Source of the DNA: Aureimonas sp. Leaf324
Lineage (GTDB): Bacteria > Pseudomonadota > Alphaproteobacteria > Rhizobiales > Rhizobiaceae
DNA length: 64,000 nucleotides
Assembly (NCBI RefSeq): GCF_001423245.1
Contig: NZ_LMOH01000007.1
Location: 31,904-95,903 of the forward strand
Direction of reading: 5' to 3'
Position numbers and translations under genes: made by a program. Numbering within the stretch: the stretch's first letter is position 1; every line of letters begins with the position of its first letter. A model generated the notes under the pieces. The model was given only the letters and a program-made list of their open reading frames with translations. It did not search any database and was not told the DNA's origin. This document shows, piece by piece, positions 53,566-61,701 of this stretch.

Positions 53566-54525
53566 ATGAAGTGGAAGGACGCCATCTGGCCCATCGTGGG
53601 TCTCGCGGCCGTGGTCCTCTCCTGCTGGATCCTCTACAAGGAAGTGCGAGGCCTGTCGCTCGACGACATCTGGGTCAGCTTCCAGAACGTCAGCGTCCAC
53701 CAATGGGCGCTTTCGATCGTCTGCGCGCTTCTCGCCTATGCGGTGCTGGCCTACTACGACCGGCTGGCTCTCCGGCATCTCGGGCGGAAGGTCTCGCTGC
53801 CATTCGTAGCGGCGACGTCCTTCACGACGTACGCCCTTTCGCACAACATCGGAGCGTCGGTGTTCTCCGGGGCGGTGGTGCGATACCGCGCCTACAGCTC
53901 GCGCGGCTTGACGCCATCGGAGATCGCGCTCCTCATCGCGTTCTGCTCGTTCACCTTTGCGCTCGGCATCCTCGTCCTCACGGCGGTGACGCAGCTTGCC
54001 GACCCGACCATGATCCGCCGCTATGTCGACGTCGATCCATGGGTGCCGGTCGGCCTGGCAATCCTCATCCTGGTTCTCGTCGGGCTCTATGTGTTCGGGA
54101 GCTTCCGCGGCTTCCCGCCCCGCAAGATCGGCGGGTTCCTGCTTCAGTATCCGCGGCGCGACGTCGTCCTGCGCCAGCTGATCGCGGCGCCGCTCGAGAT
54201 CGTGGCTGCCGCCGGCATCATCTATTTCGCGCTGCCGCCCGAGACCAATCCGGGCTTCGTCATCGTGCTTGCGATCTTCGTCGTGTCGTTTTCGCTGGCG
54301 CTCGTGTCGCACGCGCCGGGCGGGCTCGGCGTTCTGGAGGTCACGTTCCTGACCGGCCTGTCCGACGTGCCGGAGACCGACGTCCTCGCCGCGCTGTTCG
54401 TGTTCCGGATCCTCTATCTCCTGATCCCGTTCGCGGTGGCCATCGTGATGGTGCTGAGCTTCGAGCAGAGCGTCATGCGACAGCGTCGCCGGTCGGCGGC
54501 CGGCGTCACCGCTCCGCGGACCTGA
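53566..54525 (+). CDS. YbhN/UPF0104 family membrane protein (LPG synthase TM-domain type)
   Basis: The protein is 319 aa with about eight helices. Family features: WALSIVCALLAYAVLAYYDRLALRHLGRK, SHNIGASVFSGAVVRYRAYSSRGLT, and VSHAPGGLGVLEVTFL. It resembles the membrane half of lysylphosphatidylglycerol synthase (MprF flippase part) without the soluble transferase domain. A lipid transport role is inferred. The start at 53566 has GGGAAGGA ahead of it. Confidence 0.87.
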   Translation: MKWKDAIWPIVGLAAVVLSCWILYKEVRGLSLDDIWVSFQNVSVHQWALSIVCALLAYAVLAYYDRLALRHLGRKVSLPFVAATSFTTYALSHNIGASVFSGAVVRYRAYSSRGLTPSEIALLIAFCSFTFALGILVLTAVTQLADPTMIRRYVDVDPWVPVGLAILILVLVGLYVFGSFRGFPPRKIGGFLLQYPRRDVVLRQLIAAPLEIVAAAGIIYFALPPETNPGFVIVLAIFVVSFSLALVSHAPGGLGVLEVTFLTGLSDVPETDVLAALFVFRILYLLIPFAVAIVMVLSFEQSVMRQRRRSAAGVTAPRT

Positions 54526-54531
54526 CCGCGC

Positions 54532-55344
54532 TCAGCGCTGCCAGCGCTCCTGCCACTGCGCCTCGCCGACGAGGCAATTGGCGGGCGGACCATCGGCGGC
54601 AATCGGAACGACGGCGCGGGGCTTCGCCGGGATCGGCCAGAGCCCGGCGAGTTCCAGTACGAGCTTGCGGCGCACCGCCTGGGGGAACTGCTCCCAGTCA
54701 TTCACGGGGATCACGAAGGAGCCCGGCCCTCCGACGACGCAGTCGCTGTAGTAGCGGTCGAGATTTCGGATCGAACCCCAGCCGCCCCTGAGATCGTCGC
54801 CTTGCGTCATCAGCGGCAGGCCGTTGATGGTGATGCCGCGCGCGACGGCGGCATCCCGCGCGTCGGTCACGGGACGGCCCTGGTTGTTGGGACCGTCGCC
54901 CGACACGTCGATGACGCGGCGCATGCCCTCGAACCCGTTGCGGTCGAACAGCCCGGCCGCGAAATCGATCGCCGAGGAGATCGACGTGCGTCGCATCCGA
55001 TCGGGCCGCGCCTCGGAGAGACGATAGGCGAAGGCTTCGGCCGCATCCTTGCCGTCGATCAGCGTCCAAGGCAGGACCACCTGCTGCGAGGTGTCGCCGG
55101 CCCACTCCACATAGGTGACCGCCACGCGACCATGCATGCCGTCGGTGATCGCCTGCTGCAGTTCCGGCGAGCGGAAGGCGGCCACATAGCCGTTGCGCTG
55201 AATGTCGAGCTCGCCGTAGTCCATCGACCACGACACGTCGACCGCGATCACCAGCTCGACGTCGACCGGCTCCTCGCCCGCGGCTACGGCGGGGATCGAG
55301 CTCAGGAGCGATCCGCAGATCGCAAGGGCGACGAGCTTCAGCAT
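54532..55344 (-). CDS. DUF1194 secreted von-Willebrand-A-like protein
   Basis: The protein is 270 aa. The signal peptide is about 1-22 (VALAICGSLLSSIPAVAA). The mature part begins with a MIDAS-type metal site, VIAVDVSWSMD (DxSxS), and contains VIDVSGDGPNNQGRPVTDARD and GITINGLPL, all DUF1194 hallmarks. The family is restricted mostly to Hyphomicrobiales and Rhodobacterales and its role is unknown; VWA folds bind protein partners. The start at 55344 (MLKLVALAIC) is preferred for the signal peptide. Confidence 0.88.
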   Translation of the reverse strand: MLKLVALAICGSLLSSIPAVAAGEEPVDVELVIAVDVSWSMDYGELDIQRNGYVAAFRSPELQQAITDGMHGRVAVTYVEWAGDTSQQVVLPWTLIDGKDAAEAFAYRLSEARPDRMRRTSISSAIDFAAGLFDRNGFEGMRRVIDVSGDGPNNQGRPVTDARDAAVARGITINGLPLMTQGDDLRGGWGSIRNLDRYYSDCVVGGPGSFVIPVNDWEQFPQAVRRKLVLELAGLWPIPAKPRAVVPIAADGPPANCLVGEAQWQERWQR

Positions 55345-55489
55345 GGGCCGAGCGTCCGCCCATTCCGATTCGGATGCAAGTCCCGATCGCGGCACTGCGA
55401 CCAGAGGTGGCAAAGCGCGACGCTGCTTAATGGCGGCTTAAGCTCGGTTTGCAAGATTGGGGACGCCGCGCAACCGCTGGAACGTGTCC

Positions 55490-57238
55490 ATGTCCCTTCC
55501 CCTCGAAACCCGTGCCGGCGTCCATGGCCTGCCGCGCGTGTCGCCGCTTGCCGCCGCCCTGTCGCCGATGGCGATCGGTCTTGCGACCCTCCTGTTCGCG
55601 TTCGCGCTCCTCGCCCTGCCGATCTCGCTGCCGATCGGCGCGATGTACTGGGACGTCGTCGTGTTCGTCGACGGCGGCTGGCGGGTCCTCAACGGCCAGA
55701 CGCCTTCGGTGGACTTCTTCGCGCCGGTCGGCCCGCTCGGTTACTGGCTGTTTGCGGCGGGGCTCGAGGTCTTCGCCAAGCCGCAGCCGCTCCTGCTGGC
55801 GCAGTGGATGCTGCTGCCGATGACGCTCGCCGGTCTCCTTCCCGTTCTCGTGCGCATCGACCGAAGCTCGCGAACGCTGGCTTTGGCGCTGCTGTTGCCG
55901 TTCCTCGTGTTTCAGCTGCTGCCGACCAATCTCGAGCAGTTCTCCTCCTATCCCGGCGTCGACGGCTTCGGCATCTACAACCGCCACGGCACGCAGCTTC
56001 TCTACGTGCTGATGGTCGCGCTCGTGTTCGAGCGCCGGCAGCGCGTGCTCCTGTTCGTCATCGCCTGGATCTGCGCGGCGCTGTTCCTGTCGAAGATCAC
56101 CGGCTTCATCGCGGCGGGCGGCCTGTGCGCCTTCGCGTTTGCGGCCGGGCGGGTGCGTCTGTCGACGGCGGTCGGTGCGCTGACTGCCTTCGCCGCGGTT
56201 CTGGCGGGGCTGGAGCTGACGACCGGCGTCGTCAGCGCCTATCTCGGCGATATCGCCTCGCTGGTCGGCATGAACGAGGGCGTCCTCGCCAGTCGCTTCA
56301 TCCAGGCGGCCTCGATCCATTTCGGCATCTTCGCCTCGGGCTGCCTCCTCGTCGCCGCCCTCCTGTTCCTCGACCGCCGGCCGATCGCCTCGGCGCTTGG
56401 CGCCGCCGTGCGCCATCCGTTGCGTACGGCGCCCTGGATCGCACTTCTCGACCGGAACGTCGTCTGGCTCGGCATGGCGCTCCTTGCAGGCCTCTTCTTC
56501 GAGACGCAGAACACCGGTGGCCAGGCCTTCATCTTTATCTGGCCGGTGCTGGTGCGCATCGCCTGCGACGCCTCGCGCCATTCCCAGCGCGCGACGGCAG
56601 TCATTCTCGTCCTCGTCGCCGCCGTCGCGATGCCCCCGCTCGTCAACGTTCTCCATCGGTCCGCCCGGGCCGTCGTGGGGCAGCTGATGTACGTGAAGGT
56701 GCCAGCGCAGAACCTCAAGGCGCTCGACAGCGTGACGCAGCGGCCGGAGGTGATCGACCGGGCGGCGCATATGATCGACAACTACGTCGCCTATCCCCGG
56801 ACCTACGAGGCGCTCGCCGCCGACGGGCAGCTGCCGATCTTCAGCCTCTATTCCGAGCTCGATTTCCAGGCAGCCTGGCTGATGGCGGCGAACGAGGCGG
56901 TGGATGCGATCCGCGCCTACGAGACGGCGCATGGGGTGCGGTTCGAGACGATCATGAACCTCAACTTCGTGAACCCCTTCCCCTACGCATTGGGGCGTCA
57001 GGGCACGCCGCTCATCGCGATCGGCGCCGATCCGTTCCGCGCCGTGCCGCCGCCGAACGCCCGGACGATCGAGGCCGTCCGCAACACGGACCTCGCGCTC
57101 CTGCCGCTCTGCCCGGTGACCGTGGCGAACCAGACGATCCAGAAGATCTACGCGGAAGGCCTGCGCGACCACGTCGCCGTGCCGCTCTCGCGGTGCTGGA
57201 TGGCCTATATCCGGCCGGGACTGCTTCCCGCCCGCTAA
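55490..57238 (+). CDS. Polytopic membrane protein, probable GT-C glycosyltransferase
   Basis: The protein is 582 aa with about ten to eleven membrane helices up to residue 400, then a soluble C-terminal domain. The first periplasmic loop, WDVVVFVDGGWRVLNGQTP followed by VDFFAPVGPLGYWLF, resembles GT39/ArnT-type transferases that use polyprenyl-phosphate sugars, with an Asp as likely base. I cannot assign a named family with certainty. It ends 66 bases from the convergent DprE1/UbiA-like operon, which would make a suitable lipid-linked donor. ATG at 55490 has a weak ribosome site; TTG at 55457 is an alternative. Confidence 0.65.
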   Translation: MSLPLETRAGVHGLPRVSPLAAALSPMAIGLATLLFAFALLALPISLPIGAMYWDVVVFVDGGWRVLNGQTPSVDFFAPVGPLGYWLFAAGLEVFAKPQPLLLAQWMLLPMTLAGLLPVLVRIDRSSRTLALALLLPFLVFQLLPTNLEQFSSYPGVDGFGIYNRHGTQLLYVLMVALVFERRQRVLLFVIAWICAALFLSKITGFIAAGGLCAFAFAAGRVRLSTAVGALTAFAAVLAGLELTTGVVSAYLGDIASLVGMNEGVLASRFIQAASIHFGIFASGCLLVAALLFLDRRPIASALGAAVRHPLRTAPWIALLDRNVVWLGMALLAGLFFETQNTGGQAFIFIWPVLVRIACDASRHSQRATAVILVLVAAVAMPPLVNVLHRSARAVVGQLMYVKVPAQNLKALDSVTQRPEVIDRAAHMIDNYVAYPRTYEALAADGQLPIFSLYSELDFQAAWLMAANEAVDAIRAYETAHGVRFETIMNLNFVNPFPYALGRQGTPLIAIGADPFRAVPPPNARTIEAVRNTDLALLPLCPVTVANQTIQKIYAEGLRDHVAVPLSRCWMAYIRPGLLPAR

Positions 57239-57251
57239 AGGCTCGAACGAA

Positions 57252-57283
57252 AAAGGCCGGGTCGAGCGACCCGGCCTTTCTTC
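57252..57283. terminator. Bidirectional Rho-independent terminator
   Basis: AAAGGCCGGGTC / GACCCGGCCTTT, a 12-bp perfect stem with a GAGC loop. Rightward it is followed by CTTC after TTT; leftward the flanking A run gives TTTTT. It separates the GT-C-like gene from the convergent aminotransferase gene. Confidence 0.93.
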
Positions 57284-57304
57284 ATGTCGGAGCTGCGCCC
57301 AGGC

Positions 57305-58759
57305 TCAGCCCATCTGCGTCTTCACGAAGTCCTTGACGATCGAGACGATGCCGCGGCCGAGAAGCTCGTCGAGCGCGTCGCAGAACTGGTCGACGTTCTC
57401 GTGGGAGCAGATCAGCGGCGGCTCCAAGCGGATGACGTTGCGGTTGTACTCGGTGAAGGCGACGAGGCAGTCGTAGTCCTTCAGGAGCAGCGCGCCGATG
57501 AAACCCGACAGCGAGCCCTTGAGCTTGTCGTCGAGGAGCGCCACCACCGGACGCAGCGCGAAGGGCAGCGTCTGCGAGAAGTCGTGGAACTCGAGGCCGA
57601 CCATCAGCCCCCTGCCCCGCACGTCCTTGATGATCGACGGGTACTTCTGCTGGATCGCCTGAAGGCGTTCCTTCAGGTACGCACCGACCACCTCGGCGTT
57701 GCCGATCAGATCCTCGTCGTAGAGCGTGTTCAGCGCCTCGATCGAGGTGGCGCAGCCCTCGCCGATGCCGCCGAACGTGGCATGGGCGTGGATCATCGCC
57801 GTCTTCGGCGTGCCGTAGGCCTTCATGTAGACGTCGCGTTTGGCGATCATCGCCGCCATCGCCGCCTTGCCGCCGCCGAAGCTCTTGGCGAGCGCGGTCA
57901 CGTCCGGCACGACGCCGTGATGCTCGAAGGCGTAGAAGCGCCCGGTGCGACCGTAGCCACACTGCACCTCGTCGGCGACCCAGATGACCTTGTGCTGGTC
58001 GCACAGCGCGCGAACGCCCTGCCAGTATTCCGTCGGCGCCTCGACGATGCCGCCGCCGCCCTGCACCGTCTCCAGCACGACGACGCCGACGTCCGGGTCC
58101 GAGCGCACGACGGCGGTCAGCGCCGCGAGATCGCCGAAGGGCACGCGATAGGTGTTCTCGACCAGCTTGAACTCGCCCTTGTAGAGCGGCGAATCGGTGA
58201 TCGAGAGGACGCCCTTGGTCTTGCCGTGGAACGAGTTCTCGGCGTGGACGATCTTGCAGTTCTTGCGACCCGACGCGCGCTCGGCGACCTTGATCGCCGC
58301 TTCCATGGCTTCCGAGCCGGACGAGCCGAGGAACACCATGTCGAGGTCGCCGGGCGAGCAGGCCGCGACGTTCTTGGCCAGCGCCGCCGCGTACTGCGAG
58401 AGGAAGGCGATGGCGATCTCGTGGCGCTTCTCGTCCTGGAACTGCTTGCGCGCGCCCACGATCCGCGGGTGGTTGTGGCCGAAGGCGAGCGAGCCGAAAC
58501 CGCCGAAGAAGTCGAGGATCTTCCGGCCGTTCTGGTCGATGTAGAACATGCCCTCGGCGCGCTCGACCTTCACCTTGTGGAAGCCGAGCAGCTTCATGAA
58601 GTGGAACTGGCCGGGGTTGATGTGCTCCTTGAACACGTCGGCCATGGTGCCGACGTCCATGGCCTTCGCCTGGTCGAGGGTCAGCATGTCGGGCTTGGGC
58701 GGCCCGAGGCGCGGGGCGTCGTCGAGCGCGGGGGCGGTGGTCGTCGGACGATCAAGCAT
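57305..58759 (-). CDS. Class III PLP-dependent aminotransferase
   Basis: The protein is 484 aa. Class III landmarks: DFFGGFGSLAFGHNHPRI, FLGSSGSEAMEAAIKVA (PLP phosphate), WVADEVQCGYGRTG (Asp to pyridine N) and the Schiff-base Lys in ALAKSFGGGKAAM. Ornithine, GABA, acetylornithine and putrescine aminotransferases share this pattern. Its place at the end of the UbiA/DprE1-like operon, 12 bases after the epimerase gene, suggests it aminates a keto-sugar or an aldehyde in the same pathway, but this is inference. Confidence 0.85.
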   Translation of the reverse strand: MLDRPTTTAPALDDAPRLGPPKPDMLTLDQAKAMDVGTMADVFKEHINPGQFHFMKLLGFHKVKVERAEGMFYIDQNGRKILDFFGGFGSLAFGHNHPRIVGARKQFQDEKRHEIAIAFLSQYAAALAKNVAACSPGDLDMVFLGSSGSEAMEAAIKVAERASGRKNCKIVHAENSFHGKTKGVLSITDSPLYKGEFKLVENTYRVPFGDLAALTAVVRSDPDVGVVVLETVQGGGGIVEAPTEYWQGVRALCDQHKVIWVADEVQCGYGRTGRFYAFEHHGVVPDVTALAKSFGGGKAAMAAMIAKRDVYMKAYGTPKTAMIHAHATFGGIGEGCATSIEALNTLYDEDLIGNAEVVGAYLKERLQAIQQKYPSIIKDVRGRGLMVGLEFHDFSQTLPFALRPVVALLDDKLKGSLSGFIGALLLKDYDCLVAFTEYNRNVIRLEPPLICSHENVDQFCDALDELLGRGIVSIVKDFVKTQMG

Positions 58760-58771
58760 GGCGCGGGCTCC

Positions 58772-59785
58772 TCACTCGGCCGGATGGGGATAGGCGGAGC
58801 GGGCGGCCGAGCGGCCCTCCTTCTTCGCGCGGTACTCGGTATAGGCGGCGATCAGCATGTCCTCGTCGCGATACTGCGGCACCCAGCCGAGGTCGCGCTT
58901 GCCCTTCGAGACGTCGAGCACGCACTCCTCGTCGGCGATGAGGTACTGCTCGGGGTCCATCAAGGGCATGTTCAGCCAATCGAGGAAGTCGAGCGTGCGC
59001 TTGACCGCAAAGCCCGGCGTCGGGATCAGGATGGACTTCGAGCCGGCATGGCGCACGAGGTCGCCGAGAAGCTTCTTCACCGGCGGCGGGTTGAGCGAGC
59101 CGAGATTGTAGGCCTCGTTCGGCACCCCCGCCTTCCAGGCGAGACGCGCCGCCTCGGCGCAGTCGAAGACCGAGATGAACTGATACGGGTTGCGACCCGA
59201 GCCGATCATCGGCACCGGAAGGTTGGCGTCGATCAGCTTGAACAGCTTCTCGAGGATCCCGAGACGCCCCGGCCCGATGATGAGGCGCGGGCGGAACAGC
59301 GAGATGTTCATGCCACGGCGGCGCCAGTCGGCCGCCAGAACCTCGGTATCGAGCTTGGACTGGCCGTACTCGCCGAGCGGCGCGACCGGATGGTCCTCGG
59401 TCATCGGCGTCGTCACCGTGTGACCGTAGATCATGTCGGTGGTGAAATGGACGAGCCGGCCCGCGCCCGCCCGGTCCATCGCCTCGATGATGTGCTTCGT
59501 ACCGTCGTAGTTGACGGGGTAGAAGAACTCGCGGCGCTTGGCGCGCACCTGCAGCGGCGACAGCATCTTGGCCGACAGGTTGTAGACCATGTCGTCCGGC
59601 GTGATCGGCACCCGGTTCACGGCGGCCGCATCGGTGACGTCGACGTTGAGATGCGTGGCGCGGGCGTAGTGCGGCAGGTCGGCCTTGGCAATGTCGGCGA
59701 CCACGACCTCTTCGCCGTCCGAGGCGAGGCGCTGGGCGAGATGGCGGCCGACGAAACCGTCGCCGCCGAAGATCACGTGCTTCAT
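58772..59785 (-). CDS. NAD-dependent epimerase/dehydratase (extended SDR)
   Basis: The protein is 337 aa. NAD-binding motif IFGGDGFVGRHLAQRL, substrate/cofactor region FTTDMIYG, and the catalytic YGQSK (Tyr, Lys). FRPRLIIGPGRLGILEKLF follows. It could fill the DprE2-like reduction step of a polyprenyl-phosphoryl-pentose pathway, although true DprE2 is a classical SDR. The ATG overlaps the stop of the small EamA-like gene. Confidence 0.83.
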   Translation of the reverse strand: MKHVIFGGDGFVGRHLAQRLASDGEEVVVADIAKADLPHYARATHLNVDVTDAAAVNRVPITPDDMVYNLSAKMLSPLQVRAKRREFFYPVNYDGTKHIIEAMDRAGAGRLVHFTTDMIYGHTVTTPMTEDHPVAPLGEYGQSKLDTEVLAADWRRRGMNISLFRPRLIIGPGRLGILEKLFKLIDANLPVPMIGSGRNPYQFISVFDCAEAARLAWKAGVPNEAYNLGSLNPPPVKKLLGDLVRHAGSKSILIPTPGFAVKRTLDFLDWLNMPLMDPEQYLIADEECVLDVSKGKRDLGWVPQYRDEDMLIAAYTEYRAKKEGRSAARSAYPHPAE

Positions 59786-60222
59786 CGAATGGCTCCTTCG
59801 GTGGAATGGGTCTTGGCGGTGATGGTCACCGGGACGTCGTCGGCGATCGTGCTGCCCGTGCGGGCGATGAGGATCGTGCCGGCGCAGATGAGGGCGATGC
59901 CGCCGATGCGGGCCGCGTTCAGTTCCTCGCCGAAGAGGAACCAGGCCGCGAAGGCGACGACGACATAGGCGAGGCTGAGGAAGGGATAGGCGTAGGTCAG
60001 CTCGACCTTCGACAGCACGTAGAGGTGCGAGGCCATCGAAATCACGAAGGTCAGGAGCCCCAGGAAGACGAAGGGGCTGAAGACGATCGAGAGGATCTTG
60101 AGGATCGGGTTGACACCGGCGAAGCTCAGAGGGCCGAGCTGCATCATCCCGTATTTCAGGAGCATCTGCGCGGCCGCATTGGTGAACACGGTGAAGAGAA
60201 TGAAGGGGATGTAGCGGCTCAC
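59782..60222 (-). CDS. Small EamA/SMR-like four-helix membrane protein (putative flippase)
   Basis: The protein is 146 aa with four predicted helices. LFTVFTNAAAQMLLKYGM and LSKVELTYAYPFLSLAYVVVAFAAWFLFGEELNAARIGGI match ArnE/ArnF-like and other small DMT proteins. ArnEF move a lipid-linked aminoarabinose across the inner membrane, so a lipid-sugar flippase role fits the operon. The start is GTG at 60222, with GGGAGG eight bases before it. Confidence 0.78.
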   Translation of the reverse strand: MSRYIPFILFTVFTNAAAQMLLKYGMMQLGPLSFAGVNPILKILSIVFSPFVFLGLLTFVISMASHLYVLSKVELTYAYPFLSLAYVVVAFAAWFLFGEELNAARIGGIALICAGTILIARTGSTIADDVPVTITAKTHSTEGAIR

Positions 60223-60351
60223 GCCTCGCCTCCCGGCTGTTGGGTGTCGGGCCGGATCCTTGCCGGAGCCGGTATGCCATGGGGTAAAGACGGGGCGGGC
60301 TCGCGCGGTTGTGAACCCGCATTTCCCCCGCCAGCGTCAATCAATCCTTGC

Positions 60352-61701
60352 CTACGCGGCCGCACCGTAGCGCTGGCGTCCCGCGTCGAGCCGCAGCGCC
60401 GTGCGGCGCCAGAAGTCCGAGACGATCGCAGGGTCGCGCATCGCCTCCAGCCGGCGCCAGCGCGGGAAGGAGGCGGCGAAAACCTCCGGCGCCATGCGGG
60501 CGTCCTTGTAGGGGTTCACCGCACCGCCGGCCTCGATCGTGATCCGGTCGAGCTCATCCATCAGGGCGAGCGTCGAGGGACCGCGGTTGGGGAAGTCCAG
60601 CGTCAGCGTGTAGCCGCGCCGCGGGAAGCTCAGGAGCCCCGGGCTCGGTAGGTCGCCGAAGCGTTTGAGCACGGTGAGGAACGAGCCCTGCCCATGGGCG
60701 ACGGCACACTCCATCAGCGCCCGCGCGGCCTGCCGACCCATCTCCTCCGGCACCACGCTCTGGTGCTGGTGGAGACCCTGCGGTCCGTAGAGGCGGTTCC
60801 ATCCGCCGATACGGTCGAGCGGATAGAAGAAGCCGTCGAAGGGCACGTTGCGCGTGACCTCCGCCCGGCGGAGCTTGCGGAAGTTCAGCTCGTTGAAGGC
60901 CTTCAGCGCGAGCCCCCGCAAAGGGCTGACCGGCGGCGTGAACGGCACCGAGAACAGCGGGCGCCGGGCCCGGCCCGTGTGATCGCCCTTGCCGGCGTGG
61001 TCGCCGCAGATCAGGTGGCCGCGGCCGAAACGGGCCCCGCGCGCCAGCTGGTCGATCCAGGCGACGGCGTATTCATGCCGCTCGTCGGCCTCCGCGGCCC
61101 GCGCGAAGTAGTCGTCGAGGCAGGACAGGCGGTGCGTCGTCTCGCGGATCGTCAGGGACGGCACGGCGAGAAGCCGCAGGCGGATCCGCGTGACGATTCC
61201 GGTCAGGCCCATCCCGCCGATCGTGGCGGCGAAGATGTCGGCGTTCTGCGAGCGCGAGCAGACGAGCGTGCCGAGGTCGGAGCGCGTCAGCGTGAAGGAT
61301 TCGACCCAGGCCCCGAAGGTGCCGCGGCGGTGATGGTTCTTGCCGTGGACGTCGTTGGCCAGAGCCCCGCCGAGCGTGACGAACTGGGTGCCGGGCGTGA
61401 CCGGCAGGAACCAGCCGTGCGGGGCGATCCGCTCAGTGATGTGGTGAAGGAGGACACCGGCCTCCGCTTCGATCACCCCGTCCTGAAGGTCGAGCGAGAG
61501 GATGCGGTTGCGCCCGCGCATGTCGACGAGGACGCCCGCTTCGTTGAGGCACGTGTCGCCGTAGGAGCGACCGTTGCCGCGCGGCAGGAGTCCGGCCGCA
61601 TCCCAAACTGCGGGGAAGACGTCAGCCTGCGGCGCCTGGACCGACCGTCGCCCCTCCGGCGGGGGCGGCATCCGCCCCCAGTTCTCGTAGAGCTCAGGCA
61701 T
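60352..61701 (-). CDS. DprE1-like FAD-dependent decaprenylphosphoryl-ribose 2-oxidase family protein
   Basis: The protein is 449 aa. FAD-binding (PCMH type) motifs: LLPRGNGRSYGD (Tyr47, equal to Tyr60 of mycobacterial DprE1), FVTLGGALANDVHGKNHH, and GGMGLTGIVTRI. Near the C-terminus Lys399 matches the essential Lys418, while Thr367 stands at the place of Cys387, the target of benzothiazinone drugs. DprE1 oxidises the 2-hydroxyl of lipid-linked ribose. The ATG lies within the end of the UbiA gene (8-base overlap). The next gene starts 129 bases on. Confidence 0.87.
   Translation of the reverse strand: MPELYENWGRMPPPPEGRRSVQAPQADVFPAVWDAAGLLPRGNGRSYGDTCLNEAGVLVDMRGRNRILSLDLQDGVIEAEAGVLLHHITERIAPHGWFLPVTPGTQFVTLGGALANDVHGKNHHRRGTFGAWVESFTLTRSDLGTLVCSRSQNADIFAATIGGMGLTGIVTRIRLRLLAVPSLTIRETTHRLSCLDDYFARAAEADERHEYAVAWIDQLARGARFGRGHLICGDHAGKGDHTGRARRPLFSVPFTPPVSPLRGLALKAFNELNFRKLRRAEVTRNVPFDGFFYPLDRIGGWNRLYGPQGLHQHQSVVPEEMGRQAARALMECAVAHGQGSFLTVLKRFGDLPSPGLLSFPRRGYTLTLDFPNRGPSTLALMDELDRITIEAGGAVNPYKDARMAPEVFAASFPRWRRLEAMRDPAIVSDFWRRTALRLDAGRQRYGAAA

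Noticed and set aside
54802..57336. An 844-codon rightward frame over the DUF1194 and GT-C-like genes
   Set aside because: It is antisense to DUF1194 and frame-shifted against the membrane protein; it lacks hydrophobic or domain structure.
57284..59968. An 894-codon rightward open frame
   Set aside because: It runs antisense to the aminotransferase and SDR genes, whose catalytic motifs are intact. It has no recognisable domain and is very rich in His/Arg/Asp, as expected for an antisense shadow.
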